DNA of 64,000 nt from Bacteroidaceae bacterium (GCA_017442855.1 JAFSPM010000026.1:1-64000); one strand, 5' to 3'; counted from the stretch's first letter, positions 25,542-35,665 are shown. Notes: generated from the sequence alone by a model not told the origin. Made by a program: numbers and translations.

Positions 25542-26384
25542 ATGTCAAGAACAAGTTTTGATACATTACTCGAGGCTGGTTGCCACTTCGGTCATCTTAA
25601 GAGAAAGTGGAACCCAGCGATGGCTCCTTACATATTCATGGAGCGCAATGGTATTCATATCATTGATTTAAATAAGACGGTTGCTAAAGTTGATGAAGCT
25701 GCTGAAGCTATGAAGCAAATCGTCAAGTCAGGAAAAAAGATCCTGTTTGTTGCTACTAAGAAACAAGCTAAGCAGGTTGTAGCTGAGAAAGCTCAATCTG
25801 TTGGCATGCCTTACGTGATTGAGCGTTGGCCAGGCGGTATGCTTACCAACTTCCCAACCATTCGCAAGGCTGTGAAGAAAATGGCTAATATCGATAAATT
25901 AACCAGCGATGGTACTTTCGCTAACCTGTCAAAACGTGAGATCCTGCAGATTTCTCGTCAGCGTGCTAAGTTAGAGAAGAACCTTGGTTCAATTGCAGAC
26001 CTGACTCGTCTGCCTTCTGCTTTGTTCGTAGTTGACGTGATGAAGGAGAATATTGCAGTTCGCGAGGCTAACCGTTTGGGTATTCCTGTATTTGGTATTG
26101 TTGATACCAACTCAGATCCAGACAACATCGATTTCGTTATTCCAGCTAATGATGATGCTACAAAGTCAATCGAAGTAATCCTTGACGCTTGCTGTGCTGC
26201 TATGCAGGAAGGTATCGAAGAGCGTAAGGTTGAGAAGATTGACATGGAAGCTGCTGGTGAGGAAGAAGCTGAGAAGGCTCCTAAGGCTGCTCGTCCAAGA
26301 AGAGCTAAGGCTCGTATGGACAAGCGTGACGAGGATGCACTGAATGCTTCTAAGGCTGCTGACTTCATCAAGGAAGAGGATTGA
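25542..26384 (+). CDS. rpsB: 30S ribosomal protein S2
   Basis: S2 (uS2), 280 residues. Recognisable parts are LLEAGCHFGHLKRKWNPAMAPYI, KKILFVATKKQAKQVV, WPGGMLTNFPTI and FGIVDTNSDPDNIDFVIPANDDA. The C-terminal 50 residues form a charged extension (EEAEKAPKAARPRRAKARMDK) that makes the protein longer than in Proteobacteria; such tails are common in Bacteroidota. The gene is followed by tsf after 30 bp, the conserved order. Confidence 0.97.
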   Translation: MSRTSFDTLLEAGCHFGHLKRKWNPAMAPYIFMERNGIHIIDLNKTVAKVDEAAEAMKQIVKSGKKILFVATKKQAKQVVAEKAQSVGMPYVIERWPGGMLTNFPTIRKAVKKMANIDKLTSDGTFANLSKREILQISRQRAKLEKNLGSIADLTRLPSALFVVDVMKENIAVREANRLGIPVFGIVDTNSDPDNIDFVIPANDDATKSIEVILDACCAAMQEGIEERKVEKIDMEAAGEEEAEKAPKAARPRRAKARMDKRDEDALNASKAADFIKEED

Positions 26385-26414
26385 TTAATTAACCATTAAA
26401 ACAAGTAAAGAATT

Positions 26415-27407
26415 ATGGCTGTAACAATGGCTGATATCACCAAGCTCCGTAAAATGACGGGTGCTGGTATGATGGACTGTAAGAATGCACTGACTCAGGC
26501 AAACAACGATTTTGATGAGGCAGTTAAGATAATCCGTGAGAAGGGTAAGGCAGTAGCTGCTAAGCGTTCTGACCGTGATGCTTCTGAAGGTTGCGTGTTG
26601 GTAAAGGTCGATGGTAACTTTGGTGCTATGATTGCATTGAAGTGCGAGACCGATTTCGTTGCTAACAATGCTGACTTTGTAAAGTTGACTCAAGATATCC
26701 TGGATGCTGCTGTGGCTAACCGTTGCAAGACACTGGACGAGGTGAAGGCTTTGAAGCTGGGTGACCGTACCGTAGCTGAAGCTGTAACCGATCGTAGCGG
26801 TATCACTGGTGAGAAGATGGAGTTGGATGGCTACAATGTGTTGGAAGGTGAGGGTATCTCTACCTACAACCACATGAGCAAGAACTTCCTTTGCACCATG
26901 TGCTTGTTGAACAAGCCTGGTTTTGAGGAGGCTGGTCATGAGGTAGCTCTGCAGATTGCTGCTATGAATCCTGTGGCTGTTGACGAGGCAAGCGTTCCTC
27001 AGTCAGTTAAGGACAATGAGTTGAGTGTGGCTATCCAGAAAACTAAAGACGAACAGGTTCAGAAAGCTGTTGAGGCAGCTTTGAAGAAAGCTGGCTATAA
27101 CCTCTATATCGCTGAGAATGAAGATCACCTGAACGAAGGTATCATGAAGAAGATGATTACTGAGGAGCAGGCTGATGACATCCGTCGCATCAAGAAGGAA
27201 GTGGCTGAGCAGAAAGCTGCAAGTCTGCCTGAGCAGATGATTCAGAACATTGCTAATGGTCGTATGGCTAAGTTCTTCAAGGATGTATGCTTGCTGAAGC
27301 AGGAATACAATAAGGATGCTAAGCTGACCGTTGCAGAGTATCTGCAGAAGTTTGACAAGGATTTGACCGTTGTTGACTTCAAGCGTTTCAACCTGCGTGC
27401 TGAGTAA
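26415..27407 (+). CDS. tsf: Elongation factor Ts
   Basis: EF-Ts, the guanine-nucleotide exchange factor of EF-Tu, 330 residues. It has an N-terminal UBA-like domain (ITKLRKMTGAGMMDCKNALTQA), the EF-Tu-contacting core motif CETDFVANNADFV, and a C-terminal dimerisation part. An ATG five codons downstream is an alternative start. It is followed by a strong terminator. Confidence 0.97.
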   Translation: MAVTMADITKLRKMTGAGMMDCKNALTQANNDFDEAVKIIREKGKAVAAKRSDRDASEGCVLVKVDGNFGAMIALKCETDFVANNADFVKLTQDILDAAVANRCKTLDEVKALKLGDRTVAEAVTDRSGITGEKMELDGYNVLEGEGISTYNHMSKNFLCTMCLLNKPGFEEAGHEVALQIAAMNPVAVDEASVPQSVKDNELSVAIQKTKDEQVQKAVEAALKKAGYNLYIAENEDHLNEGIMKKMITEEQADDIRRIKKEVAEQKAASLPEQMIQNIANGRMAKFFKDVCLLKQEYNKDAKLTVAEYLQKFDKDLTVVDFKRFNLRAE

Positions 27408-27426
27408 TTTATTTTGCATAAGATAA

Positions 27427-27460
27427 AAGGGGGTGCTCTTTTGAGCATCCTCTTTTTTTG
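27427..27460 (+). terminator. Rho-independent terminator of the rpsB-tsf operon
   Basis: GGTGCTC-4 nt-GAGCATCC is followed by TCTTTTTTTG at 27451-27460. This is a classic terminator about 25 bp after the tsf stop. Confidence 0.9.
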
Positions 27461-27476
27461 TTTACTCCTCTATGAA

Positions 27477-27821
27477 TTAGCCTTTTGGCTTGGTCTGTGT
27501 GTATCCTTTTGCAATCAACAAATCGAGTACACGTTGTTTGAAATCACCTTGGATAATAATTTCACCATCTTTGGCTGTACCACCTACGCCACAACTGCTT
27601 TTCAATAGCTTACCTAAGGCTTTCAGGTCATCTTCAGAACCAATAAAGCCTGTAATTAAGGTAACGGTCTTACCTCCACGGTTCTTACGGTCCAGACTCA
27701 CGCGAAGCTTTTGCTGCTGTGGAGGCAGCGTAGTAGCCTTCACCTCTCGTGAAGTCTCATAGTTGAAATTCGGGTTGGTAGAATATACCACATTCAGTCT
27801 GTCTTTCCAATCGTTGTTCAT
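27477..27821 (-). CDS. yciH: SUI1/YciH-family translation factor
   Basis: A 114-residue homologue of eukaryotic eIF1 (SUI1 domain). The core KLRVSLDRKNRGGKTVTLITGF (about 38-59) and CGVGGTAKDGEIIIQGDFKQRVLDLLIAKGY (77-107) match the family closely. In bacteria YciH is thought to act on initiation fidelity. It is a single gene, convergent with tsf and divergent from the FAH gene. Confidence 0.93.
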   Translation of the reverse strand: MNNDWKDRLNVVYSTNPNFNYETSREVKATTLPPQQQKLRVSLDRKNRGGKTVTLITGFIGSEDDLKALGKLLKSSCGVGGTAKDGEIIIQGDFKQRVLDLLIAKGYTQTKPKG

Positions 27822-27885
27822 GGTTATATTTTATTCTTTTCTACAAAAATAAGCAAAAGAATGGTAAGTTGTCAATGAAAAACAG

Positions 27886-27893
27886 TAAATTTG
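27886..27893 (+). promoter_or_regulatory. -7 box upstream of the FAH-family gene
   Basis: TAAATTTG (27886-27893) fits TAnnTTTG and predicts a start near 27900. This supports the ATG at 27915 as the true start of the next gene, rather than the upstream in-frame codon at 27891. Confidence 0.5.
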
Positions 27894-27914
27894 CCTAATA
27901 AACCATCATACATC

Positions 27915-28532
27915 ATGAAGATTATTTGCATTGGCATGAACTATGCCCTCCATAAGGAAGAGCTCGGACATACGGAGGTAACGCCAGAGCCTGTGATATT
28001 TATGAAGCCGGACTCAGCCATCTTGCGCGATGGCAAGCCTTTCTTTTTGCCTGACTTTTCGAATAACCTGCAATATGAAACTGAGGTGGTGGTTCGCATT
28101 AGTCGTTTGGGCAAAGCTATCAGCCCTAAGTTTGTGCGCAGGTATTACGATGCTGTGACAGTGGGTATTGACTTTACTGCCAGAGATTTGCAGAGTCGTT
28201 TTAGGAAAGAAGGGCATCCTTGGGAGTTGAGCAAGGGTTTTGATGAGAGTGCGGCGATAGGTGAGTTCATTCCATTGAGTGAGGTGGGGAATGAGGTGCA
28301 GAACTTGCATTTCCATTTGGATATTGATGGAAATACCGTGCAACAGGGCTTTACGGCTGATATGCTCTTTACGGTAGATGAAATTATTTGCTATGTGAGT
28401 AAGTATATGACCTTGAAGATAGGTGACTTGATTTATACTGGTACACCTGCTGGCGTAGGAAAGGTAGGCGTTGGCAATCATCTGCAGGGTTATTTGGAGG
28501 ATAGGAAATTGCTGGATTTCTGGGTTAGATGA
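27915..28532 (+). CDS. Fumarylacetoacetate hydrolase-family protein
   Basis: A 205-residue single-domain FAH-family enzyme, close in size to YcgM-type acylpyruvate hydrolases/oxaloacetate tautomerases. Visible are GMNYALHKEELG, FMKPDSAILRDG, the metal-binding YETEVVVRISR, DFTARDLQSRFRKEG and the terminal TGTPAGVGKV. It would cleave or tautomerise a 2,4-diketo or oxaloacetate-type acid using Mg2+. It heads a run with ispF, GH78 and the S8 protease. Confidence 0.9.
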   Translation: MKIICIGMNYALHKEELGHTEVTPEPVIFMKPDSAILRDGKPFFLPDFSNNLQYETEVVVRISRLGKAISPKFVRRYYDAVTVGIDFTARDLQSRFRKEGHPWELSKGFDESAAIGEFIPLSEVGNEVQNLHFHLDIDGNTVQQGFTADMLFTVDEIICYVSKYMTLKIGDLIYTGTPAGVGKVGVGNHLQGYLEDRKLLDFWVR

Positions 28533-28568
28533 TCCCTGAATTCAAGAACTAAAAACTCTTAAACTAAA

Positions 28569-29048
28569 ATGAACATACGAGTAGGTTTTGGATACGATGC
28601 GCATCAGTTGGTCGAAGGGCGCGACCTTTGGTTGGGTGGCGTGAAGCTGGAGCATAGTAAGGGCTTACTGGGCCATTCTGATGCTGATGTGTTGATACAT
28701 GCTATCTGCGATGCTTTGTTGGGTGCCGCCAATATGCGTGATATTGGTTACCATTTTCCTGACAGTTCGGCTGATTACAAAGGCATCGACAGTAAGATAT
28801 TGCTGGCTAAGGTGGTAGATCTCATTGCTACCAAAGGCTATCGGGTAGGTAATGTGGATGCCACCGTATGTACTGAACGTCCCAAACTGAATCCACATAT
28901 TCCTGCGATGCAGCAGGTGTTGGCTGAGGTGATGGGTGTGGATACAGACGAAGTGTCCATCAAGGCCACTACCACCGAGAAACTTGGCTTCACAGGCAGG
29001 GAAGAGGGCATTTCTGCCTATGCTACTGTTCTGATAGAGAAAGAATAA
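28569..29048 (+). CDS. ispF: 2-C-methyl-D-erythritol 2,4-cyclodiphosphate synthase
   Basis: IspF closes the cyclodiphosphate ring in the MEP pathway to isoprenoids. The length (159) is normal. The zinc ligands are in GYDAHQL (D10, H12) and LLGHSDADVLIHAICDALLGAA. AMQQVLAEVMG and KATTTEKLGFTGREEGI complete the family pattern. It lies 36 bp after the FAH-family gene and 12 bp before the GH78 gene. Confidence 0.97.
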   Translation: MNIRVGFGYDAHQLVEGRDLWLGGVKLEHSKGLLGHSDADVLIHAICDALLGAANMRDIGYHFPDSSADYKGIDSKILLAKVVDLIATKGYRVGNVDATVCTERPKLNPHIPAMQQVLAEVMGVDTDEVSIKATTTEKLGFTGREEGISAYATVLIEKE

Positions 29049-29060
29049 AACTTAAATACT

Positions 29061-31655
29061 ATGAAAAACTTGAAAACTTTGAGTCTTGTCCTGATGGCGG
29101 TGTTATTGTCGCTGACAGGCTGTGTTACAGAGAATCAGAAAGAGAAGTACAGCTTGACCGAGGCGTTGGATAATTCGGCATGGGATGCTTCGCAGTGGAT
29201 ATCCGTAGCTGATGCTCCTGTGGTCCAGGGTGTTGTTTGGGAACCAGGCAACTGGCGAGCTGCCGATGGTGCCAATTGGTTCGTATCAACTGTTAAGAAC
29301 GATAAGAAGATAACTAAAGCCATCTGGATGACCACCGCACTGGGTGTATATGAACTCTATGTGAATGGCGAGGCTGTTGGCGACGAAGTGCTGAAGCCTG
29401 GTTTTACCCATTATGCCAAGACCAAGCGCTCTTTTACCTACGATATCACTTCTATGTTGGAGAAGAAAGCTGGTAGCGAAAATATGCTGTCTGTACAAGT
29501 AACGCCAGGCTGGTGGGGCGACAAGATTATTACTCCTGCAGGTCATGACGGTATGATTGGTAAGAAATGTGCCTTTAGAGGTGTGTTGCAGCTCACTTAT
29601 GCTGATGGTACCACTCAGCTCCTTGGCTCTGACACGGAAAATTGGAAGGCTGGTATTGCTGGTCCTGTGAAGCATGCTGGCATCTTTGACGGTGAGGAGT
29701 ATGATGCCCGTGAGCCAATGGGTTACTTGGTTGCTGATCAGTTCAAAGCTCCAGAGGTTAATACGGAGTTCAAAGGCGAGATTCTCCCTTCTGCTGGTGC
29801 AGAGGTTTATATGCGCCATGATCTAGTAATCAATCCTGTCAAGACATACGTTTGGAAAGATATAGAGAATGTTCAGGAAGAAGAGTTCGGTAAGGTAGTT
29901 ATTAGCAGAGAATATACAGTTGGTGAGGAAATCACCTTGGAAGCAGGTGAGACCTTGGTAGTTGACTTTGGTCAGAATGCTGCTGCTGTTCCTTCTTTTG
30001 TTTTCAAGGCTGCTGAAGGTACTACACTTACATGTCTTCCTGGCGAGATACTAAACGATGGTAATGGTGCCAAGAGTCGTGGTATGGATGGCCCGGAGGG
30101 CAGTGTACATCGCGATAACCTGCGTATCGCCACCGCTGGAGGTATGGTGCTTTCTTATACCTTTGCCAATAATGAAGATTTTGTGTCATATTATCCGCAT
30201 TGTACCTTCTTCGGCTACCGCTATGCCTCCATTACGGCAACTGACCAGGTGACTATCAAGTCATTGCAATCTATTCCAGTAACCTCTATTGCTGAGTCAT
30301 TGGAAACAGGTGTGATAACCACAGGCAATGAATCAGTGAACAAGTTGATTTCAAATACCCTTTGGGGACAGCGTTCAAACTACCTGTCAGTGCCCACCGA
30401 TTGTCCACAACGCAACGAACGTCTGGGTTGGACGGCAGATACACAGGTGTTCACAGAGACAGGAACATTCTTCGCCAATACCGACAACTTCTTCCACAAG
30501 TGGATGCGTGACATGCGCGACTCACAGAGTGAGACGGGAGCTTTCCCTGGAGTGGCTCCTACTGCTCAATATGGTGAGAATATGATGCGACTGGGTTGGG
30601 CTGATGCTGGTATCATCGTACCTTGGACTGTTTGGAAGCAGTTTGGTGATACCAGTATCATCGACGAGAACTGGGAGGCGATGAACCGCTTTATGAACCA
30701 CGTAAATGAAACCCATTATGACCATACAGCATTGAGTGCAGAGAATGGTAATTACCAGTGGGGTGACTGGCTGAGCTATGAGCCATTGGAGAGTTGTGGC
30801 GGAGGTGCATTCAAAGAGACGCCTAAGGGCAGAGTGCCATTGGATGATGCCATTACCTATTGGAGTTACTTGGGCGCTTCTTATTGGTTGATTGATGCTG
30901 AGATGATGCGCGATATGGCAGTGGCTACCAAACGTGATGCTACTGTTTACCAACGTATGGCAAATGATGCCAGGACATACATCAAGGTTTTATTCTTGAA
31001 TCCAGATGGAAGCTTCAAAGTTGATATACTGAACACTATGCAGACCCCGGCGTTGTTTGCTTTGAAAAACAATCTGGCGGAGGAGAGTACAGCGAAGAAT
31101 AATATTATTGCTCGCTTGCGCAAGAACTTTGAAGAGCATGATAACTGCTTGCAAACAGGTTTCTTAGGCACTTCCATCCTGATGCAGACGTTGACAGATA
31201 ACGGCATGGGTGACATTGCCTATGAGTTGCTCCTTCAGCGTAAGAACCCCAGTTGGCTCTATTCTGTTGATAATGGTGCTACCACCATCTGGGAACGTTG
31301 GAATAGTTATATGTTGGATAAAGGTATGGGGCCTCAAGGCATGAACAGCTTTAATCACTATGCCTACGGTGCTGTATGTGCCTGGTTGTGGGAAACAGTT
31401 GCCGGGATTGCTGCTGATCCAGAAAAACCAGGTTTCAAGCATATCATCATGAAGCCATTGCCTGATAAACGCTTGGGACATCTGGAAGCTAATTACCAAT
31501 CCGCTGCTGGCTTGATCCGTAGTGCTTGGAAATATGAAGGAGACCAGTGGATTTGGGAGTTTACGATTCCTAAGGGAGCAACAGCAACGGTTACCTTGCC
31601 TGGGGAGACTGAATCGAAGGAATATCAGGCAGGAACTTATAAGGTTACTAAATAA
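29061..31655 (+). CDS. GH78 alpha-L-rhamnosidase lipoprotein
   Basis: An 864-residue lipoprotein (lipobox LTGC near residue 21). N-terminal beta-sandwich domains (WMTTALGVYELYVNGEAVGDEVLKPG, about 90-120) are typical of bacterial rhamnosidases. The (alpha/alpha)6 catalytic barrel contains DCPQRNERLGWTADTQVF near 447, NGNYQWGDWLSYEP near 565 and TIWERWNSY near 745, where the acidic catalytic residues of GH78 lie. A beta-sandwich follows at the C-terminus. It removes terminal L-rhamnose from plant or bacterial glycans. It is tightly spaced after ispF, so probably transcribed with it. Confidence 0.92.
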   Translation: MKNLKTLSLVLMAVLLSLTGCVTENQKEKYSLTEALDNSAWDASQWISVADAPVVQGVVWEPGNWRAADGANWFVSTVKNDKKITKAIWMTTALGVYELYVNGEAVGDEVLKPGFTHYAKTKRSFTYDITSMLEKKAGSENMLSVQVTPGWWGDKIITPAGHDGMIGKKCAFRGVLQLTYADGTTQLLGSDTENWKAGIAGPVKHAGIFDGEEYDAREPMGYLVADQFKAPEVNTEFKGEILPSAGAEVYMRHDLVINPVKTYVWKDIENVQEEEFGKVVISREYTVGEEITLEAGETLVVDFGQNAAAVPSFVFKAAEGTTLTCLPGEILNDGNGAKSRGMDGPEGSVHRDNLRIATAGGMVLSYTFANNEDFVSYYPHCTFFGYRYASITATDQVTIKSLQSIPVTSIAESLETGVITTGNESVNKLISNTLWGQRSNYLSVPTDCPQRNERLGWTADTQVFTETGTFFANTDNFFHKWMRDMRDSQSETGAFPGVAPTAQYGENMMRLGWADAGIIVPWTVWKQFGDTSIIDENWEAMNRFMNHVNETHYDHTALSAENGNYQWGDWLSYEPLESCGGGAFKETPKGRVPLDDAITYWSYLGASYWLIDAEMMRDMAVATKRDATVYQRMANDARTYIKVLFLNPDGSFKVDILNTMQTPALFALKNNLAEESTAKNNIIARLRKNFEEHDNCLQTGFLGTSILMQTLTDNGMGDIAYELLLQRKNPSWLYSVDNGATTIWERWNSYMLDKGMGPQGMNSFNHYAYGAVCAWLWETVAGIAADPEKPGFKHIIMKPLPDKRLGHLEANYQSAAGLIRSAWKYEGDQWIWEFTIPKGATATVTLPGETESKEYQAGTYKVTK

Positions 31656-31726
31656 AGATTCCTACATCGTGTGACGGATCCTATGATGAGGGAAGTTGCA
31701 GTAGGAAGTATGTGGAATATACAAAT

Positions 31727-33091
31727 ATGAAAAGATTTTTGATTGTTTTTAGTTTGCTGGCTTTTGTGACCAGCATAAGTATGAGTGCGCAGGATACATT
31801 GCGTTACCATATAGATTTAAAAGACAAAAAGGCTACCAAGTTCAGTCTGAAACATCCAGAGAAATTCCTCTCTGCTAAAGCTTTGCAACGCCGATTGAAA
31901 CAAAATATTCAGGTGGATTCTGCCGACTTGCCTGTGCCTGATTCGTATATCAAGGCCATCCGGCAAACAGGAGTAAAGGTGTTGGTCACCAGCAAGTGGG
32001 AGAATTTTGTGACGGTGTCATGTAATGATACAACCAAGATTGACCAGATTCGTGCGTTGCCGTTTGTCAAGAGTGCCACTAAAGTATGGAAAGCACCAGC
32101 CGATGCTATTGCTTCGTCACGCAGAGACACCATCATCAGCGAACTGACGGTAAATCCTGATACTATCTATGGTACTGCTTTCGGACAGATTCATGTTAGC
32201 AAGGGTGACCTCTTGCACGAAGCAGGTTTCAAAGGACAGGGCATGACTATTGCTGTGGTGGATGGCGGTTTCCATAATTTCGACCGCATTCCTGCTTTGG
32301 ATAATGTGAAGGTGTTGGGTACAAAGGATTTTGTAGATGGTGATGCCGATATCTTTGCCGAATCAACTCATGGCCTGAGCGTGCTTTCTTGCATGGCAAC
32401 CAACAAGCCTGGTGTGATGATAGGTACGGCCCCGGAAGCTTCTTATTGGCTCTTGCGAAGTGAGGATTCTGATTCAGAATACCCCGTAGAGCAAGATTAT
32501 TGGATAGCCGCAGTTGAGTATGCCGACAGTGTGGGAGTAGATTTGATCAATACTTCTTTAGGATATAATGAATTTGACGATTCTACTATGGATTTCAAGC
32601 TGAGAGATCTGGATGGACATCGTTCAGTCATCTCCCGTGCAGCAAGCCGCTTGGCCGATAAAGGTATCATCCTGGTGTGTAGTGCGGGTAACTCAGGTAA
32701 TTCTGTTTGGAAGAAAATCACTCCTCCTGGCGATGCTGACAATGTCTTGACAGTAGGAGCCATCGTGTGGCAGACAGGTGTCATAGCTTCTTTCTCTTCT
32801 GTCGGTAATACGCAAGACGGACGTGTTAAACCCGATGTGGTGGCAGCTGGTGTAAGGGCAGATGTCATCAATTCGCATGGCAGTCAGGGCAAGGCCAATG
32901 GAACCTCTTTCGCTTCTCCTATCATGTGTGGTATGGTGGCTTGTCTGTGGCAGGCTTGTCCTACATTGACAGCTAAAGAAGTGATCGAGTTGGTACGACA
33001 CTCGGGCGATCGTGCAGCTTATCCAGATAATGTTTATGGCTATGGCATACCTGATATGTGGCAAGCCTACCAAAACTATCTCAATCGATAG
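31727..33091 (+). CDS. Secreted S8 (subtilisin-like) serine protease
   Basis: A 454-residue protein with signal peptide MKRFLIVFSLLAFVTSISMSA and a propeptide-like N-terminal region (KFSLKHPEKFLSAKALQRR). The catalytic triad is visible as Asp in AVVDGGFHNFD, His in STHGLSVLSCMA and Ser in GTSFASPIMCGMVACLWQ. The ATG at 31727 is preferred over one 15 bp upstream because the signal peptide starts there. Its stop is 3 bp before xseA. It is probably periplasmic or exported. Confidence 0.92.
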   Translation: MKRFLIVFSLLAFVTSISMSAQDTLRYHIDLKDKKATKFSLKHPEKFLSAKALQRRLKQNIQVDSADLPVPDSYIKAIRQTGVKVLVTSKWENFVTVSCNDTTKIDQIRALPFVKSATKVWKAPADAIASSRRDTIISELTVNPDTIYGTAFGQIHVSKGDLLHEAGFKGQGMTIAVVDGGFHNFDRIPALDNVKVLGTKDFVDGDADIFAESTHGLSVLSCMATNKPGVMIGTAPEASYWLLRSEDSDSEYPVEQDYWIAAVEYADSVGVDLINTSLGYNEFDDSTMDFKLRDLDGHRSVISRAASRLADKGIILVCSAGNSGNSVWKKITPPGDADNVLTVGAIVWQTGVIASFSSVGNTQDGRVKPDVVAAGVRADVINSHGSQGKANGTSFASPIMCGMVACLWQACPTLTAKEVIELVRHSGDRAAYPDNVYGYGIPDMWQAYQNYLNR

Positions 33092-33094
33092 TCT

Positions 33095-34384
33095 ATGGAA
33101 CCAATAACGCTGTATGAACTGAACGAGTTGGTGAAGCAAACACTCGAACTGGGCATGCCTGATACCTATTGGGTGCAGGCTGAGCTTAGCGAGGTGCGTG
33201 TCAACAGTGGCCATTGCTATGTAGAGTTCGTACAAAAAGACCGTCGAAGTAACAGCTTGGTGGCGAAGGCACGTGGTGTTATCTGGAGAAATGTTTATGC
33301 AGCTTTAAAACCCTATTTTGAACAAACGACAGGTCAATTATTTACCGCTGGCATCAAGGTACAGGTGGAAGTCAGTGTGTCGTTTCATGAGTTATATGGC
33401 TATTCCCTCACAGTAACTGATATTGACCCCTCTTATACGATGGGCGATATGGCTCGCAAACGTCAGGAGATTTTGCGCCAGTTGCAGGAAGAAGGGGTGT
33501 TGGAGCTCAATAAAGAGCTGGAGATGCCTATGTTGCCCCAGCGTATTGCCGTCATCTCATCGGCTACCGCAGCTGGCTATGGCGACTTCTCTAATCAATT
33601 GTCAAACAATGCAAGAGGATTCTATTTCCATACCGAGCTGTTCCCTGCCATTATGCAAGGCGATGGGGTAGAGCAATCTATCCTACAGGCTTTAGACGAT
33701 ATCTATGCACGTGAACAAGAGTTCGATGTGGTTGTCATCATACGAGGAGGGGGAGCTACCTCTGATTTAACAGGCTTTGATACTTACAATCTGGCTGCTG
33801 CTGTGGCACAATTCCCCCTGCCTGTTATCACAGGCATAGGCCATGAGCGCGATGATACCGTAATAGATATGGTATCGCACACACGTGTGAAAACCCCTAC
33901 GGCAGCTGCCGAATTCCTGATAGGTAGGATGCAGGAAGCTGCAGATGAGTTGGCTTTTCTGGCTCAACGATTGAACAAGGGCGTGAGTCTGTTGATCTAT
34001 GAAAGCAAAGAGTCGCTATTGCGCCTACAGACACGCATCCCTGCTAAGGCGATGCAAAGGGTAGCTGATGGTAAACTCTACCTGCAAAATGCCAAACACC
34101 GTATTTTGCAAGGAGCCATGACGCAGGTAAGCCGTCAGCGACAAGCATTGCCTCCATTGCAGCTCCTCTTGCAAATGGCTATCCCTCAAGTGGAGAAATG
34201 TCGATACCAACTCATGCTCTTACGGCAGAAAGTGGTGGATGCTTCGCCTGACAAACTATTGACTAAGGGTTATAGCATCACCCTCAAGAATGGTAAGGTG
34301 GTAAAAGATGCCAACTTGCTAAAAACCGGCGATGAAATTGTTACCCGCCTCAAACAAGGAGAAATAACCTCAATAGTAAAATAA
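33095..34384 (+). CDS. xseA: Exodeoxyribonuclease VII large subunit
   Basis: XseA forms with XseB an ATP-independent exonuclease that degrades single-stranded DNA. The 429 residues comprise an N-terminal OB-fold (YWVQAELSEVRVNSGHCYVEFVQKD) and the catalytic region (RIAVISSATAAGYGDFSNQL, VVVIIRGGGATSDLTGFDTYNLA, ITGIGHERDDTVIDMVSHTRVKTPTAAAEF). A coiled coil and the terminal LTKGYSITLKNGKVV follow. xseB comes directly after (1-bp gap). Confidence 0.96.
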   Translation: MEPITLYELNELVKQTLELGMPDTYWVQAELSEVRVNSGHCYVEFVQKDRRSNSLVAKARGVIWRNVYAALKPYFEQTTGQLFTAGIKVQVEVSVSFHELYGYSLTVTDIDPSYTMGDMARKRQEILRQLQEEGVLELNKELEMPMLPQRIAVISSATAAGYGDFSNQLSNNARGFYFHTELFPAIMQGDGVEQSILQALDDIYAREQEFDVVVIIRGGGATSDLTGFDTYNLAAAVAQFPLPVITGIGHERDDTVIDMVSHTRVKTPTAAAEFLIGRMQEAADELAFLAQRLNKGVSLLIYESKESLLRLQTRIPAKAMQRVADGKLYLQNAKHRILQGAMTQVSRQRQALPPLQLLLQMAIPQVEKCRYQLMLLRQKVVDASPDKLLTKGYSITLKNGKVVKDANLLKTGDEIVTRLKQGEITSIVK

Positions 34385-34385
34385 T

Positions 34386-34577
34386 ATGAAAGAAGAAACT
34401 TATTCTCATGCTTTGGCGCGATTGCAAAAGATAGTCGCCCAAATAGATAATGGTGAGTTGGAGATTGACCAGCTGGCCGACAAAATCAAGGAAGCCAATG
34501 CCATTATAGCCTTTTGCAATGACAAACTGACCAAAGCGGATGAGGAAATTAAAAAATTATCACAAGAAAAGCAGTAA
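34386..34577 (+). CDS. xseB: Exodeoxyribonuclease VII small subunit
   Basis: A 63-residue helical protein of usual XseB size, with the pattern YSHALARLQKIVAQIDNGELEIDQLADKIKEA. It lies directly behind xseA, as in most bacteria. It coats the XseA coiled coils to build the active complex. Confidence 0.93.
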   Translation: MKEETYSHALARLQKIVAQIDNGELEIDQLADKIKEANAIIAFCNDKLTKADEEIKKLSQEKQ

Positions 34578-34594
34578 ATGTGATTAATTATTAC

Positions 34595-34602
34595 TACTTT
34601 TG
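34595..34602 (+). promoter_or_regulatory. -7 box of ilvE
   Basis: TACTTTTG (34595-34602) matches TAnnTTTG, 44 bp before the ilvE ATG. It is embedded in an AT-rich near-palindrome GATTAATTA...TAATTATC (34582-34614) that could be an operator. Confidence 0.55.
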
Positions 34603-34645
34603 CAACTAATTATCACAAAAGAAAAGTAACTTAACAGCTTAAGAT

Positions 34646-35665
34646 ATGAACGAGATTGATTGGAAGAACCTGTCTTTCGGATATATGAAGACAGACTACA
34701 ACGTGAGAATTTATTACCGTAACGGTAAGTGGGGTGAAATCGAGACATGCAGCGAAGAGACCATACCTTTGCACATGGCTGCTACCTGCCTGCATTATGG
34801 ACAGGAGTGTTTCGAGGGCTTGAAGGCCTATCGTTGCAAGGATGGTAAGGTCCGTATCTTCCGCGTAGAAGAGAATGCGGCTCGCATGCAATCCACTTGC
34901 GATGGAATCCTGATGCCTCAATTGCCTACTGAGACATTTGTAGAAGCTGTCAAGAAGGTGGTCAAGCTCAACGAGCGTTTCATACCTCCTTACGAGTCGG
35001 GTGCCACCCTCTACATCCGTCCGTTGCTGATTGGCATCAGTGCCCAGGTAGGTGTGCATCCTGCATCTGAATATCTGTTCTTGATATTTGTCACTCCTGT
35101 AGGTCCTTATTTCAAGGGCGGTTTCGCCACCAATCCATACGTTATCATCCGTGAGCACGACCGTTCTGCTCCTTTGGGTACAGGTATCTATAAAGTGGGA
35201 GGCAACTATGCTGCCAGTCTTACTGCCAACAAGAAAGCACACGACTTGGGCTATAGCTGTGAGTTCTATCTCGATGCCAAGGAGAAGAAATACATGGATG
35301 AGTGTGGTGCTGCCAATTTCTTCGGAATCAAGAACAATACATACGTTACCCCGAAGTCAACCTCCATTCTGCCATCTATCACCAACAAGAGCTTGATGCA
35401 GTTGGCTGAAGACTTGGGCTTGAAAGTGGAACGTCGTCAGATACCTGAAGAAGAACTGGCTACCTTCGAAGAGGCAGGTGCTTGTGGCACAGCTGCGGTA
35501 ATCAGTCCTATCTCATACATTGATGACCTTGACACCAAGCAGCGTTTCACCTTCAGCAAGGATGGCAAGCCTGGTCCTATCTCTACCAAGCTCTACAATA
35601 AGTTGCGTGCCATCCAGTATGGCGACGAGCCTGATGTACATGGATGGGTGACTGTGCTCGACTGA
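34646..35665 (+). CDS. ilvE: Branched-chain amino acid aminotransferase
   Basis: A 339-residue PLP-dependent transaminase of fold type IV that converts 2-oxo acids and glutamate into leucine, isoleucine and valine. The PLP lysine is K183 in [14 protein letters not shown]. Other family landmarks are [35 protein letters not shown] and [12 protein letters not shown]. Its length fits the class II (eukaryote/Bacteroidota-like) group. trmB follows after 1 bp. Confidence 0.95.
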   Translation: MNEIDWKNLSFGYMKTDYNVRIYYRNGKWGEIETCSEETIPLHMAATCLHYGQECFEGLKAYRCKDGKVRIFRVEENAARMQSTCDGILMPQLPTETFVEAVKKVVKLNERFIPPYESGATLYIRPLLIGISAQVGVHPASEYLFLIFVTPVGPYFKGGFATNPYVIIREHDRSAPLGTGIYKVGGNYAASLTANKKAHDLGYSCEFYLDAKEKKYMDECGAANFFGIKNNTYVTPKSTSILPSITNKSLMQLAEDLGLKVERRQIPEEELATFEEAGACGTAAVISPISYIDDLDTKQRFTFSKDGKPGPISTKLYNKLRAIQYGDEPDVHGWVTVLD